NCBI GenBank assembly: GCA_018296165.2
Contig: JACKQL020000089.1
Location: 62,001-126,000, forward strand
DNA from: Termitomyces sp. T153
Lineage: Eukaryota; Basidiomycota; Agaricomycetes; Agaricales; Lyophyllaceae
Length of the DNA stretch: 64,000 bases
Direction: 5' to 3'
Shown here: piece by piece, positions 1 to 10,089 of the stretch
Position numbering within the stretch: the stretch's first letter is position 1
Layout of the letters: each line of letters opens with the position of its first letter
Notes under the pieces: generated by a model
Database searches by the model: none
The model's input: the letters and a program-made list of their open reading frames with translations, nothing else
What the model was told of the DNA's origin: nothing
Program-made: the position numbers and the translations under genes

Positions 1-401
1 TAGTCGTAGTTCATGGCTTTTCTTTTACAGTAAATGCGCGAGTCTGACATTGGTCTGATAGGGAGTTTTGATTGTCACTGTTTTAGGTGTGTATCGTCTC
101 ACAATAGTTCTAGCAGTGATGAACCATTTTTAATACTAGTCACCACAACTAGTGAGTAATCCAAACTTATCCATTGAAAACTGCCACTTACACCATTGAA
201 TGAAATGACATCAAGTCTTCATTTCGAGAATGTACATTTTTTGTCTTCATAAAGATAAATAATTGGTTTGAAGTTGATGGTTTACACCTCAGGTTAACAA
301 TCAGTTCGATTCAAGATGTACTACAATTCATGAAATCTGAGGAAAGCATCCTTTGACTGCAGTACAGAAGTCCAGTATTAAAATATTCCTTTCATTATTA
401 G

Positions 402-1226
402 CCATTCTTCTATATTTCCGTCGTTTCCGGAGTTGTAGGTGACATCATCATCGCGGGCTCACTTTTTCGCGCACTTTCTTTGCACAAGAACGGATTCTCG
501 AGGTGAGAGCTTTGTAGACGTGTATACGTACAACAAATCTAAAGAATTGTCTCAGAAAAATGGACTCTGCGATCAAGACAATCATGATGTACACAATTAA
601 CACAGGTTGGTTCACTTCATATTGCCTCTACTTATTACAATGTAACACTTGACGGCTACAATCTAGGTTTACTCACCACGTAAGTTGAGCTTGTTGTATA
701 GCAGTTACATGAGCTTGTTAATGGTCATTTTTGACAGCCTCCTCATGATTGCCATGCTTATAACCTTTCTCGTCTTGCCACCAACGCTCCCGGTGTACTG
801 GGCCTTGTACTTCTCATTGAGCAAACGTTCAGTTTCATTCACATCGAAAATCTGTTTGCTAACTCAACTGACTTTCCATCGTTTGATCTCCTTTCAATAG
901 TATATTTTGCCTGTTTACTTGCCGCCCTGAACAGTAGAGAGGACTTATGGGAGAAGTGCTTCGGAAGCATGAGCGGGGTAGTAACTACCGGAAATATTGT
1001 CTCCGGTTCTGATCACGGTCGCCATGTCACGCAACAGCCGGTATGTCCAATTGTCGATGTAGGAGTGTTTGGTATACTAAGTATGACTCACACGCACCGC
1101 TAGGTCATCATGGTCAATATCGAGCGGAAAGTTACTGTGGATGATTCTCCGTCAGAAACGGTGAAGGACAACGGGGCTAGGATACCTAGCTATCATGTTT
1201 CTTCAAGTGGTCCTGTCGTGGTGTAA
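402..1226 (+). CDS. DUF6534-type seven-helix membrane protein, 3' exons (5' part unresolved)
   Basis: Six exons can be joined in frame: 402-502, 556-605, 667-679, 738-826, 901-1040 and 1104-1226 (TAA). All introns are GT..AG and 54-74 nt long. The joined product carries the pattern of the basidiomycete DUF6534 family C-terminal half: a D-IIIAGSLF helix, then KTIMMYTINTG, a helix ending FLVLPPTLPVYWALYF, and LSK followed by LYFACLLAALNSRE. The tail is a hydrophilic cytoplasmic stretch. The third exon is only 13 nt. The N-terminal exons should lie at or before positions 1-400, but I could not resolve them; the upstream sequence contains stops in the obvious frames, so the 5' half may be damaged or partly outside the window. 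Family function is unknown; a plasma-membrane location is inferred from the helices. Confidence 0.72.
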
Positions 1227-2130
1227 GCTGGATAGAGGATACGACGAGAAAAGGTATATATGGTACCCAATCCTAAGGCAGGAGGTTGCTAGACGATCTT
1301 TTCTTTATATTTCCTTTTCGTAGAGTGTATAGGCTACGGTTTCTGAAGTCCAATAATTTGAAGTTCAAAGCTCTATACGCAACGCTCTGGAGTCATTTCA
1401 CGGAAAAATGTTCATGAATGACGAGCAAACATGTATACACACTTAATTTCACTGCGTAGATACTCAGACTTATTGATGAGAATAATCACCCGGAAGATTT
1501 CAGCTGAGAACTGTGCTGCCAGGCTGCCAGACACTGATTTGTGTGCACGCGGGCTGCTCTGTTGGTGCTAAGAGGACTGTTTGGAAAAAGAGAAGTAGAA
1601 TAGAGGGAGGAAGTAGGAAATGTAGCAGTGGACTGTGCCAAGACCCAACCATGCGGTGAAACAATGCCCAGGCCCGGCATAACAAGGCCCATAACGCATC
1701 CAAACAACAACATAAACATGTTGTAATCATGATTTGTGTGCGGAGGGAGAGCGAGGAATTTCTAGATGTCAGCAAGTGTCAGTGTCAGTGTCAGTGTCAG
1801 TGTTAGTGTTAGTGTGCATGTAGGGAAAGTAATCTGACTGTCATGACTTGGAAATCCCCAGGGAGTGGGTTTCTTATGCCTAGGAGCTATTAGATTCTTT
1901 GGGTATCTGTAATTTAAACCCTTTCTATGGTACAAGACCGTCTCAAACTAAAGAATTAATTGATAAAAATAATAGCTCAGTTGATCATTCTATTTTGAAG
2001 TGGAACTAAGTGTAACTAAGCCTCCAACAATAGTGAATAGAAAAGTTTGCTTAGTTGATGTGATCACTTGACAAAGTAAAACTTTCATTTGCATCATCTG
2101 GAGCCCACTGCGAGGGGCATTTTTACATAA
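1227..2130. other. intergenic stretch before the repeat island
   Basis: No convincing gene is seen. CpG is normal up to about 1.76 kb and becomes scarce after that, so the edge of the transposon island lies near 1.8-2.1 kb. The only open frames are short, overlapping and featureless. Confidence 0.5.
1775..1816. repeat. (GTCAGT)n simple repeat
   Basis: About seven head-to-tail copies of a GTCAGT hexamer. The last copies drift to GTTAGT, which is C to T decay within the array. Confidence 0.9.
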
Positions 2131-2149
2131 AAAAAATGAAAAAGAGAAT

Positions 2150-4400
2150 CTCAGGGTATGTGGATGCTCAGACTGTGCAGGAATGGCATACTTAGAATAC
2201 CTTTGAAAAGAAGATCAAGGAGTCCTATCCAGAAGCAGTTGATGATACTGGGAGTGTAGCAAACATGAGTTGGATCTGCAGGGAACATGCCAGGCTCAGC
2301 AGGAGTGATACCACAGAAATCCACTCTCTTATGAGGAAGTTAGGAGCTGAGGCTAAAAAGTTGGCTAATGTCACTGGGAATGTATTCCTGGTAGACAAAC
2401 TCCTGGAGGGCCTTCCACCAGCTTGGAGATGTAATTGAAGAAAGCACTGCAGGCACTGGAAGCTGTTTCCCCTGGGAAAAGTACAAAAGAAATATGTTAT
2501 GTCATTCCTAATGCACATATTTCAGGGGGGAAAAGGCATTAGACAATGGAAAATGACTTTTTCCATAACAAAAAAAGCCAACAAAGAAATGGCATAACAT
2601 GTTTCTTTTTCCCTTTTTCCAAGGGAAACAATTTCCAGCGCCCACAGTGAAGGTTGATTGGTTGGTGTGGCCACTACAGGGACTCTGCTAAAAATAGGCA
2701 CAAGGACAACATGTATGATGTGTTTAAAGTGTTTACAGTAGTGATGACCCTGATAGATGGTGCTACTGTGAGAAGATTTAGAGAAGAAGAAGTGGAAAAA
2801 TTGGAAAATAATAAGGTGCACATCAAGGAAGATGAGGTGGAGGAGAAAATGGCCCATCAATAAGATGCCATGGTTTCCATTGGGAAACAGATGGAGAGCA
2901 TCCAGAGTACTATGCAAGCATTGCAAAATGGTCAGTTGGACATGCACAGTACCTTCTTGAATACCAAGGGAAACCAAGGTATCAGGGTAGAAGAGTTTTC
3001 TTCAATTCCAACATCTAGGAGAAGTGTTGTTACTTGCTTCTATAATTGGCAAACTGGACATACAATCTCAGAGTGTGAAGATATCAAGGGAGATGTACAA
3101 AAAGGATGGATCATCTTGTTAGAAGAGGGGAGGGCCAGACCACCTAATGGCTTCTTTAGCTAGGGATCCTGCTGGTATATCTCCTCATGGTAGACTGGTG
3201 CAGATACAGTGAGCCTGTACTTGAGATGGCTAAAAGATGACCCTCTAAATACAGTTACTTACTCCACCTATGTAAATGCTGCTAGAGGAACAAGGGATGA
3301 CATGCTAGAACACATTCAATACAAGGAGTCAGGCAACCTAGGGGAGTTGGAGAAAGGGTTTAATACAATGACTGAGTTGCTTACTGTGCTGTTCAACACA
3401 AGACACACAGCTAGTCCTAATGAGGAACAGAAATCTGCCTCCAAGGATTTCTAGATGACTCAGTGAAGGCAATTAGGAACAAAACATTTCAAACAAGAGT
3501 ACCCTCATTGCTGGAGAGAACCCCTGAGAAACCTTGTTGGTCAGAAAGGCTTACTCTTAAAATACCACCCAGAGTTGCACCAAAAGTGGACTTACCTTTT
3601 GAAAAGGTACCAGCCCTCAATGAGGGACCAGGCTGGGCAGTGTAGGCTATTGTTAAAAGGTATCTTCAAAGAACAAAGAGGGAGTTGGATAAGGCTATTG
3701 ATAAACTTTGGGAAGCCACAGTGCCATTCAATACAAACAATACAAAAGGACTGTTGTATGTGTCTCTTGGATTAAGAGAAGCCATGATACAAAAGTTGAC
3801 TCTCAAATCAGGAAATATGTCTAGGGATACTGATACCCCAGAAGCAGCAGTTCAAAGCCAGTCTAGGATAGCAAGAGAACAGTTGAGGCAAGTAGATGTC
3901 ACTAATCTACTAGTTGCAACTTACTTCATTGCAGATGGGACACAATTGGATTGCCTACTGGCAGTAAGTGCATCAGAAATGTGTAGCCACTTACTTGGAA
4001 AATAACCCTTCAGGAGAAAAGTCAGTAGTGGTGTATGTGGCTAGAGATTTGCAGGTGCTGAGGTCCTTGAATCCCACTGAATTAGAAGGGGCAGGTAGAC
4101 ACAACCTAGACAGTGGATCTCAAATAGTCTGTATGGCATTAAATGAGGCCTTGTGCTTAAGTTTGACCTGGGATCCAGACATCCACCTGTGCATAGAAAG
4201 TGCTAATAGCCAAGCAAATAAATCAGTTGGTCTGGCATAGAATGTTCCATTCAATTTTGCTAAAGGGTTCATGATCTATTGGTAAGTGCATATCTTTGTC
4301 AAACCAGCTTATACATACTGTTTTTTTGGGTCATCCATTTGACAAGCAGATCAAAAGAAACATACAAAATCTTCAAGATGGAACTGCCTTTGTAACATTA
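2150..4400 (+). pseudogene. LTR-retrotransposon gag-protease relic (DSGS protease type)
   Basis: Fragments in shifting frames read as one gag-protease polyprotein. An N-terminal gag piece (2222-2440) is followed by a charged coiled segment and, near 3035-3090, a zinc-knuckle-like CFYNWQTGHTISEC. A retropepsin segment follows at about 4010-4390 with the active-site motif LDSGSQIVCM (4107-4136) and a downstream hydrophobic strand ending in a GHPFD motif. A stop at 2861-2863 sits between two segments that are in the same frame, so it is a nonsense change inside the gag. Further frameshifts occur near 3163, 3454 and 3645. No reverse transcriptase or integrase follows; the copy is truncated after the protease. 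The family is different from the chromovirus family found later in the window. Confidence 0.65.
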
Positions 4401-4579
4401 GAGATACTAATTGTAATATGGTTTGCACAACTTACAGCTCACACCTCATAAGTCAAAACCAGTCAATTGGTTCTAATCTACAAAGTATGAAGTAAGGTGC
4501 TGCCTTACATAATTACAGTATGGATAGTTATGGGTAGCATCATGTGACACTACCTTATAATATAATATATAATGAGCAT

Positions 4580-4670
4580 GAGCTACAGTCCATGCCTTTG
4601 GTATGGGCCTGTAGCTCTTGCTTCATCCCAGACCCAACCTCACTTTGTTTGGTTAGGTCCTTGATGTTCT
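4580..4670 (-). repeat. hairpin (4580-4617) plus one unit of the 58-bp repeat, copy A
   Basis: A 38-nt imperfect palindrome runs from GAGCTACAG to CTGTAGCTC, with 9 perfect outer pairs. It is followed by one unit of the CCCAGACCCAACCTCACTTT motif. The same pair occurs at 9661-9800 and, inverted, at 39112-39481. The left flank is AT-rich (TATAATATATAATG). Confidence 0.75.
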
Positions 4671-5579
4671 TTTTAATTTTCCTATTAATGTGTATGAGAT
4701 GCATAGCATCTGTGTTGCATGGTACATCAACAGATACATAATACTACAAGAGCTGCATGATGCCAAACCTCCCTGCATATGCAGAGAATGAGCTGGCCAG
4801 TGCTTCCCAACACCATTTTAGGATGCACTCCAGTTATGCTCTGAAGTAATTCTTGGTGGGAGTGTTTCAGCCATGTTAGGGTACAACAAAAGCTCACAGG
4901 GCAAGCAGGGTCAAGATGAGCAGCTGGGCTGGATTCCTGACCAGGGCTAGGGATGTCAGTAGGTGGTTGGAGGAGAGCCTAGGGCCGTTAGTAAGGAGAG
5001 TAGTAGGGTAAATTAGGTAGAACTAGAGTAATTAAAACATGGTTGGGGGCCCTGCAGGGCCTTGGGTGGGTCTATTGTGCTATCTGCATTATTGGTGTGG
5101 CAGGTGGGGACTGCTGGAGTTGTTTTGTGGCTTTAATGAAGCAGAGCAGGTGAGTCAGGGCAGAGGGGGATGACAAGAGGTGCAAGAGGGACTCAGCTTG
5201 GCACTTGAGGTGGGTGCAAGAGGTGAACATGGCATTCAAACCTGTATTGTGGGCACTCAAGCAGAAAATGACATATAGTTTTGACTGTTAGGCCCTGGCA
5301 GTGAGGACACACTGGGGATTCTGCTTGGCAAATTCAGAAGAGGTGCTGGTTCAAGGGGAGGTATCCAGTCCAAAGCTGGGTGATCATGGCCAAATCACAT
5401 CTGTCAAAGTTGCCGGTGAGCTTGAGGTAGGCTTTAGATGGGAGGGACCTGTCTATCCTGTGGAGGGCCTGGAAGCATGGTGACATCTTCTACCTACACC
5501 TTCACATAACTTGGGTGGTGACCAGGTCTGCCTGACAGGCTGCTGGGATGCTCATTGGGAGCTGCTGACAGTGGATATA

Positions 5580-6328
5580 AGTCAGGAGGGAACTATTTGG
5601 GGACAAAGAGCCTTGGGCCACTTCCTTAGCAAGGGCATCAGCCCATTTGTTGGTGTGAAGCCACTGTGGCCAGGGGACCAGTGAATGTGAACACTCATCA
5701 CTCTTTGTGAGCAGGGAGCTACCTGCCCCTGGCCTCTTTGTCTCAAGGTGCAGCCTAACAAGCAGTCTTGTTTCCAATGGAGGTTTTCAGCCATGAAGTG
5801 CACAACATCCAGAAGGTAGTGAGCAGGATGGGGGCACTGGTTCTTGAGTGCCCAGATCATGGCTTGACTATTGCTGCCAATGATGGTGTGGTCACAGAGG
5901 CAGCAGGCTAGGGATGTTAGTAGATGGAGCCCCAGTGTGAGTCCAACAATTTCAGCTTCATAGACTGTATGTTCAGCTGCTGAACCAAGGTGGTACTTCA
6001 ATGAGGAGATCTTCTTGTTGCCTACAAACATTACTGCTGATGCCCCTATACCACCCTTAGCTCCTGAGCCATTATAGAAGACTGAGGTGGGTGATCTCTT
6101 GAAGACCCTGTCCACTGCAGTCAGGGCAAGGTCCTTGGAGGGTTCAATGTGCATGGCAAAGGATGGCCTGTAGCTCAGGTGCCTCCTGGTGGGGAGGACC
6201 ATCTCTGTATCAGAGGGGGAGATCAGTGTGTACTGGAAAAGATCATGCAAAGGTGAGCAGTGCTGCCTAACTGCATGCCCCAAGGCCTTACAAACCAGGC
6301 TGTGCAGGGGGTGTGGCAGTGCTAGCAA
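5580..6328 (-). pseudogene. LINE-1 copy RNase H domain
   Basis: A 248-aa open segment has the RNase H layout: a first strand FYNGSGAKGGIGASAVM (Asn where the first acidic residue is usual), YEAEIVGLTLGLHLL (the helix with the conserved Glu), and IIGSNSQAMIWAL, where the third acidic site reads Asn. This domain normally removes template RNA during retrotransposition. The Asn at two acidic sites suggests loss of activity. Downstream (5480-5060) a Cys/His-rich tail common to these LINEs can be read in broken frames. Confidence 0.65.
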
Positions 6329-6599
6329 GGATAGTCAGACAGCTGTGGGTGTCAGCACCTTACAAAATAGGAGATCTACTAGTAACAGGTTAGCATGTAC
6401 CTCCAAAACATCCCCAGCCATGGTGCTGAGGGCCCCCATCATAACCTTGGCAGCTTGATGCTGTGCTGCCCCAAGCTTCTTAGTCACCCCCACTGACCTG
6501 ACACGCCTGGAGCCCACAGCATTTGTACTGATGCCTGAGTACCAGATGTCCATGGCATATGTGAATGCCAGGACAGCTACAGTGTTCTAGAGCTGGTGC

Positions 6600-7343
6600 A
6601 TATGCTGAGGGAGCATGCTGCCAGATATCCTCAAGAGGTGGGAGACCTGTGCTGTCCACCAGGCTGCAGCAGCTGCAACCTTCTGCATGTGGGCTGACCA
6701 ATGTAACTTGGGGTTGAACACAATGCTCAGGTACTTGTACAAGGAGACAGTGGTGATGTGTTGTGCCAATGTGGATCCATCCTGCAGCTGTCACATCAGT
6801 GTAATGTCTGGAGAGGCCACCAAACTTCTGGTTCTGGAGAAGTTCATGGCTGCTAGTTTGGTTAGTTCAAAAGGGGAGTTATGTTGATCAGACCAGGTGA
6901 ACATGCTGTCAGTGTGGGACATGAGATCTTGTAAAATTGCATGTGTCTTGAGACTTAGCAATGGCAAGGAACATAACATTGTCTACAAAGCCAGAGGACA
7001 ACTCAGAGGGGTCACCAGCTCTGGCCACCTCAATGAGGGGTGCATTGTAGAAAGCATAATAAAGCATAGAGAGTGGGCAGCCTTGGGTAGTGCCATTAGT
7101 AGTCAAGACCCATTCAGATGTGTGATCATCAAATTTGAGTCTTGTACATCTGTCAGTCAGCATACAGTCTGCAAGACCAATGTAGCATGCTGGGACCCCA
7201 CGCCCCCTCATATTGTGAAGGAGGCAGGCTTTGACTGTATTAAGGAATGCCCCTTGAACATTCAGAAAGAGAGTGGTGGCAACCTTACCAGCCCTCCACA
7301 CATTCTTGATCCTTTGCATCACTAGATGCATCACATCTGACAT
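6600..7343 (-). pseudogene. LINE-1 copy reverse transcriptase fragment, both catalytic sites altered
   Basis: Minus-strand translation shows RT motif A as LFLNVQGAF (Asn at 7260-7262 in place of the usual Asp), then TTQGCPLSMLYYAF (motif B) and GFVDNVMFLA (motif C). The second Asp of the FVDD pair is Asn at 6978-6980. The N-terminal fingers are deleted. The frame shifts near 6909 and continues as a thumb-like region to about 6600. Without the acidic pair it cannot polymerise. Confidence 0.7.
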
Positions 7344-7359
7344 GTTGCACCCTCAAATG

Positions 7360-8645
7360 TCTTTGCGGATCACAACATGTCTCCTGCCAATGAAGATGCA
7401 GCTGTGGATCATACAATTTGTAGTGTTGGGGCCCCTGCATGAGAACTTGATGGAGGCCACCACCTGATTGGCATAGCACTGGCTTGGGTGCTTCAGCCAG
7501 TTTGTTGCAGCAATGGAACCTGAGGGTAGGCTGTCCTCCAATTCTATGGTGTGGAGGCATGTCTCATCTGATGGGTTAAAAGACCCAAGGCAGGGAACAA
7601 ACCTGGCAATGACATTGTATGCCTTGTCTATAATTGCAAAGCTGACACTGAATAACAGGGTGAATCTGGCCCATTCTGCTGAGGCTACCATCTGGAACCT
7701 GCTGGCAGAGTCAGCTGTATTGAACTTGGCAAGATATGCACTCTCGTCGGTCGGTTTTAGTCCTATGGCTTGGGTCCTGCATGGGACATGGGTAATTTCC
7801 CCTTTCTCCTGCTTGGGCAAGGCCTTGTCTTTCACATCAAAGCAGGCTAAGAGTTTGTTGAGATTGTCATGCAGGGAGGCTGACCTGACTGTGGAGAGGT
7901 CCTTGGGTGCAAGAGGGTCATCAGGGTCAAACTTGATGAGGACTGTGCATGAGTTGCACAGAGTATGCTGGCATATGTGCATAATGGCTTCCTCTGGGAC
8001 TGTGGGGGCTTGCTAAGGGGGGGTGGCCACTGGGTTGTGGGGCTGCAGGCAAGCTGCTGACCACAGATGCCCAGGAATGTGCTGTGGGGGGGACTGCAGA
8101 CACCTGTACCCTCATTAGCTTGGATGCCAGGGTATTGAGTGAGGAGGCTACTCCAACCAGAGAGTCTGAAGTGGCCCTAAAGGTCACATAGTCTTAGCTT
8201 GTTTAGAGTCAGTAGCAGCTAGGAACTCAGCTGTAGAGCTAAGGCAGTCTACCAGAGTGCCAAACTTCTCTGTGGCTTTGGCAGCAACCACATCTGCAAG
8301 AGATTCAGATATTTGATCTGTAATGTCAGCATCTAGCAAGAAAGCCACCACAAGAGCAGCACACTTCAGGTCTTTGGCTTTGGATGTGAGGGCTGCTATT
8401 GTAAGGATACTGACTAGCTTGGACCTGCTGTATGATTCTGCAGTGAGAATCCAGCCTCTGGTTTTGAGCCACTTGCATGCATCTAGGGCTGAATGGATTG
8501 GGCCTTGGTCTATGGACTGCAGGGACCTGAGGTTGGGATGTAGTGGGAGTGTAGGGGGGGGCCTGTCTGGGGTCCCACCAAAGGTGGAACTGCTGGTAGA
8601 GGACCTGCCTGAAGGTTTTAAATGGGGAGGTATTGTAGCTTCCAC
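7360..8645 (-). pseudogene. LINE-1 copy ORF1 (gag-like), broken
   Basis: Two open segments, 8645-8184 and 7982-7353, match the ORF1 of the second LINE (26.3-27.15 kb) in the conserved stretch DACKWLKTRGWILTAE followed by RSKLVSIL. ORF1 proteins of this group bind the element RNA. The first segment ends in a stop at 8184 and the second lies in another frame, so at least one frameshift separates them. No intact zinc knuckle is seen. Confidence 0.6.
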
Positions 8646-8660
8646 CTGGGCAGAGAAGGG

Positions 8661-8812
8661 AGTGAGATAGGGTGAGAGGATAGATATAAGGCTAGTTGAT
8701 GGTGAAGAATAAAGGTTTTTACACTAACTTTGTTCTCAGTGCCCAGGACTCCAGAAGAGATGATGGGTATAAGAGATCAAGAAGCGTCCCCTTGATATTC
8801 TACTTGATGCTT
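8661..8812. other. short spacer right of LINE-1 copy
   Basis: CpG-poor sequence between the LINE ORF1 end and the tandem repeat. It probably holds the LINE 5' leader. No gene seen. Confidence 0.4.
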
Positions 8813-8965
8813 AGTCCCAGACCCAACCTCACTTTATTTGGTTAGGTCCTTGTATTCCAAACTTAATGCTAAGTCCCAGACCCAATCTCACTATGATCAG
8901 TTAGGTCTTTGTATCTCATTAACTCAATGCTGAGATCCAGACCCAACCTCACATCCATATTAATA
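8813..8965 (-). repeat. three degenerate units of the 58-bp repeat, copy B
   Basis: Three spaced copies of AGACCCAACCTCACTTT with GGTTAGGTCC, each about 60 bp apart. They match the arrays at 9690-9800 and 39112-39440. No hairpin is next to this copy. A weaker unit follows near 9136. Confidence 0.8.
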
Positions 8966-9656
8966 CTACTTTCTGAAGCCTTTTCCATCTTAAACCCACT
9001 ATCCTTTCTCGAAGGGTAGTCAAATATCTATTGAGAGCAGGAAAAGTTGGAGATAATCAGAAATAAGTTGACTCCAAGTGAAACTATAAGAACACACCTT
9101 GAAATCAGAAAGCCAGCATACAGCTATCAGCACTTTGGTCCAGCCTCACTTTGTTTGATTTTACAATTTAATTTTGGTACTACCTAACATTATAGAATAC
9201 ACATTACAAGTTAGAGGCTATCAGCAATCAAATTCAAGTCAGATTTATGGTCAAAACATACTGTATGTCATAAACCTCTCAAATTCCTTCAGAAACCACA
9301 GTTGCCTAGGGATATACATAGGATGGGACATGTTTATTTCTCAAAGAACAGCCAGAAGTGTTCCTCAGTACATTTCACATAAGTAATGCCCCAAAAAAGC
9401 TGAAAATAGGGAAAGATTGCCTGGAATATCAGGTCTGGCACCTTTCACACATAGTCAAAAGATAGTATACATGTATCAAAGTTGTCTACTATAATTTTTT
9501 TTGGAGAACAAACCTGTTTCAAGTGCAAAAAACAGCCAAGTTACCCAAAAAGGAAGGTTCTTGGTCAGCAGCTGACAAATTCTAGTCAGCACAATCCAAA
9601 GTCGTCGCATATATCGAGTGCACAGCCACTTTCCCAGGAGTCGTCCCATATATTAT
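8966..9656. other. unassigned repeat-island sequence
   Basis: AT-rich, CpG-poor and without a convincing open frame. A small cluster of CpG at 9600-9650 next to the hairpin may be a piece of original target DNA. Confidence 0.4.
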
Positions 9657-9660
9657 AGAT

Positions 9661-9800
9661 GAGCTATGGTCCATGCCTTTGGCACAGGCCTGCTTCATCT
9701 CAGACCCAACCTCACTTTGTTTGGTTAGGTCCTTGTATTTCAAATTCAATGCTAAGTCCCAGACCCAACCTCACTTTGTTTGGTTAGGTCTTTGTATTTT
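9661..9800 (-). repeat. hairpin plus two units of the 58-bp repeat, copy C (putative Helitron 3' end)
   Basis: GAGCTATGGTCCATGCC and GGCACAGGCC form a partly decayed hairpin (9661-9690). Two CAGACCCAACCTCACTTTG units follow at about 9712 and 9767. The copy lies about 290 bp beyond the stop of the Helitron Rep-helicase relic, on its 3' side, which suggests this is the 3' terminus of that Helitron. No clear CTRR end was seen. Confidence 0.6.
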
Positions 9801-10089
9801 ATTGACTAAGTGTTGCTTTTCTCTTACAATTCAATACACTGAGATTTCATGCATAAACCAATCATGTATCTATATTACATCAACAACAAAATACTACAAT
9901 GTCCACTGATATATATTAGAGATGCTGAAAATTATCAAAGTTAGTACTAACCAAGCAATTATTGAAACTGCTATACTTACATTTGTAAACCATTAAGAAT
10001 ATCTATACTACATCATCCAGCTATAGACATTAGGTACTAAAGTTCATAGATGTTAGCAATTTGTTGCTTGAATCCAACAAAAGTCACAC

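Larger units (their letters stand above)
4880..8660 (-). mobile_element. LINE-1 copy: Tad-like non-LTR retrotransposon with internal deletion
   Basis: Read on the minus strand the order is ORF1 (8645 down to about 7360), reverse transcriptase (7343 to about 6600), RNase H (6328 to about 5580), and a cysteine/histidine tail (about 5480 to 5060). The apurinic endonuclease domain and the N-terminal part of the reverse transcriptase, both present in the sister element at 21.8-27.1 kb, are missing. The ORF1 end joins the RT near 7345-7360. Many stops and frameshifts make it inactive. The layout with RNase H after RT fits the fungal Tad1 group. No target duplication was found. Confidence 0.75.
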
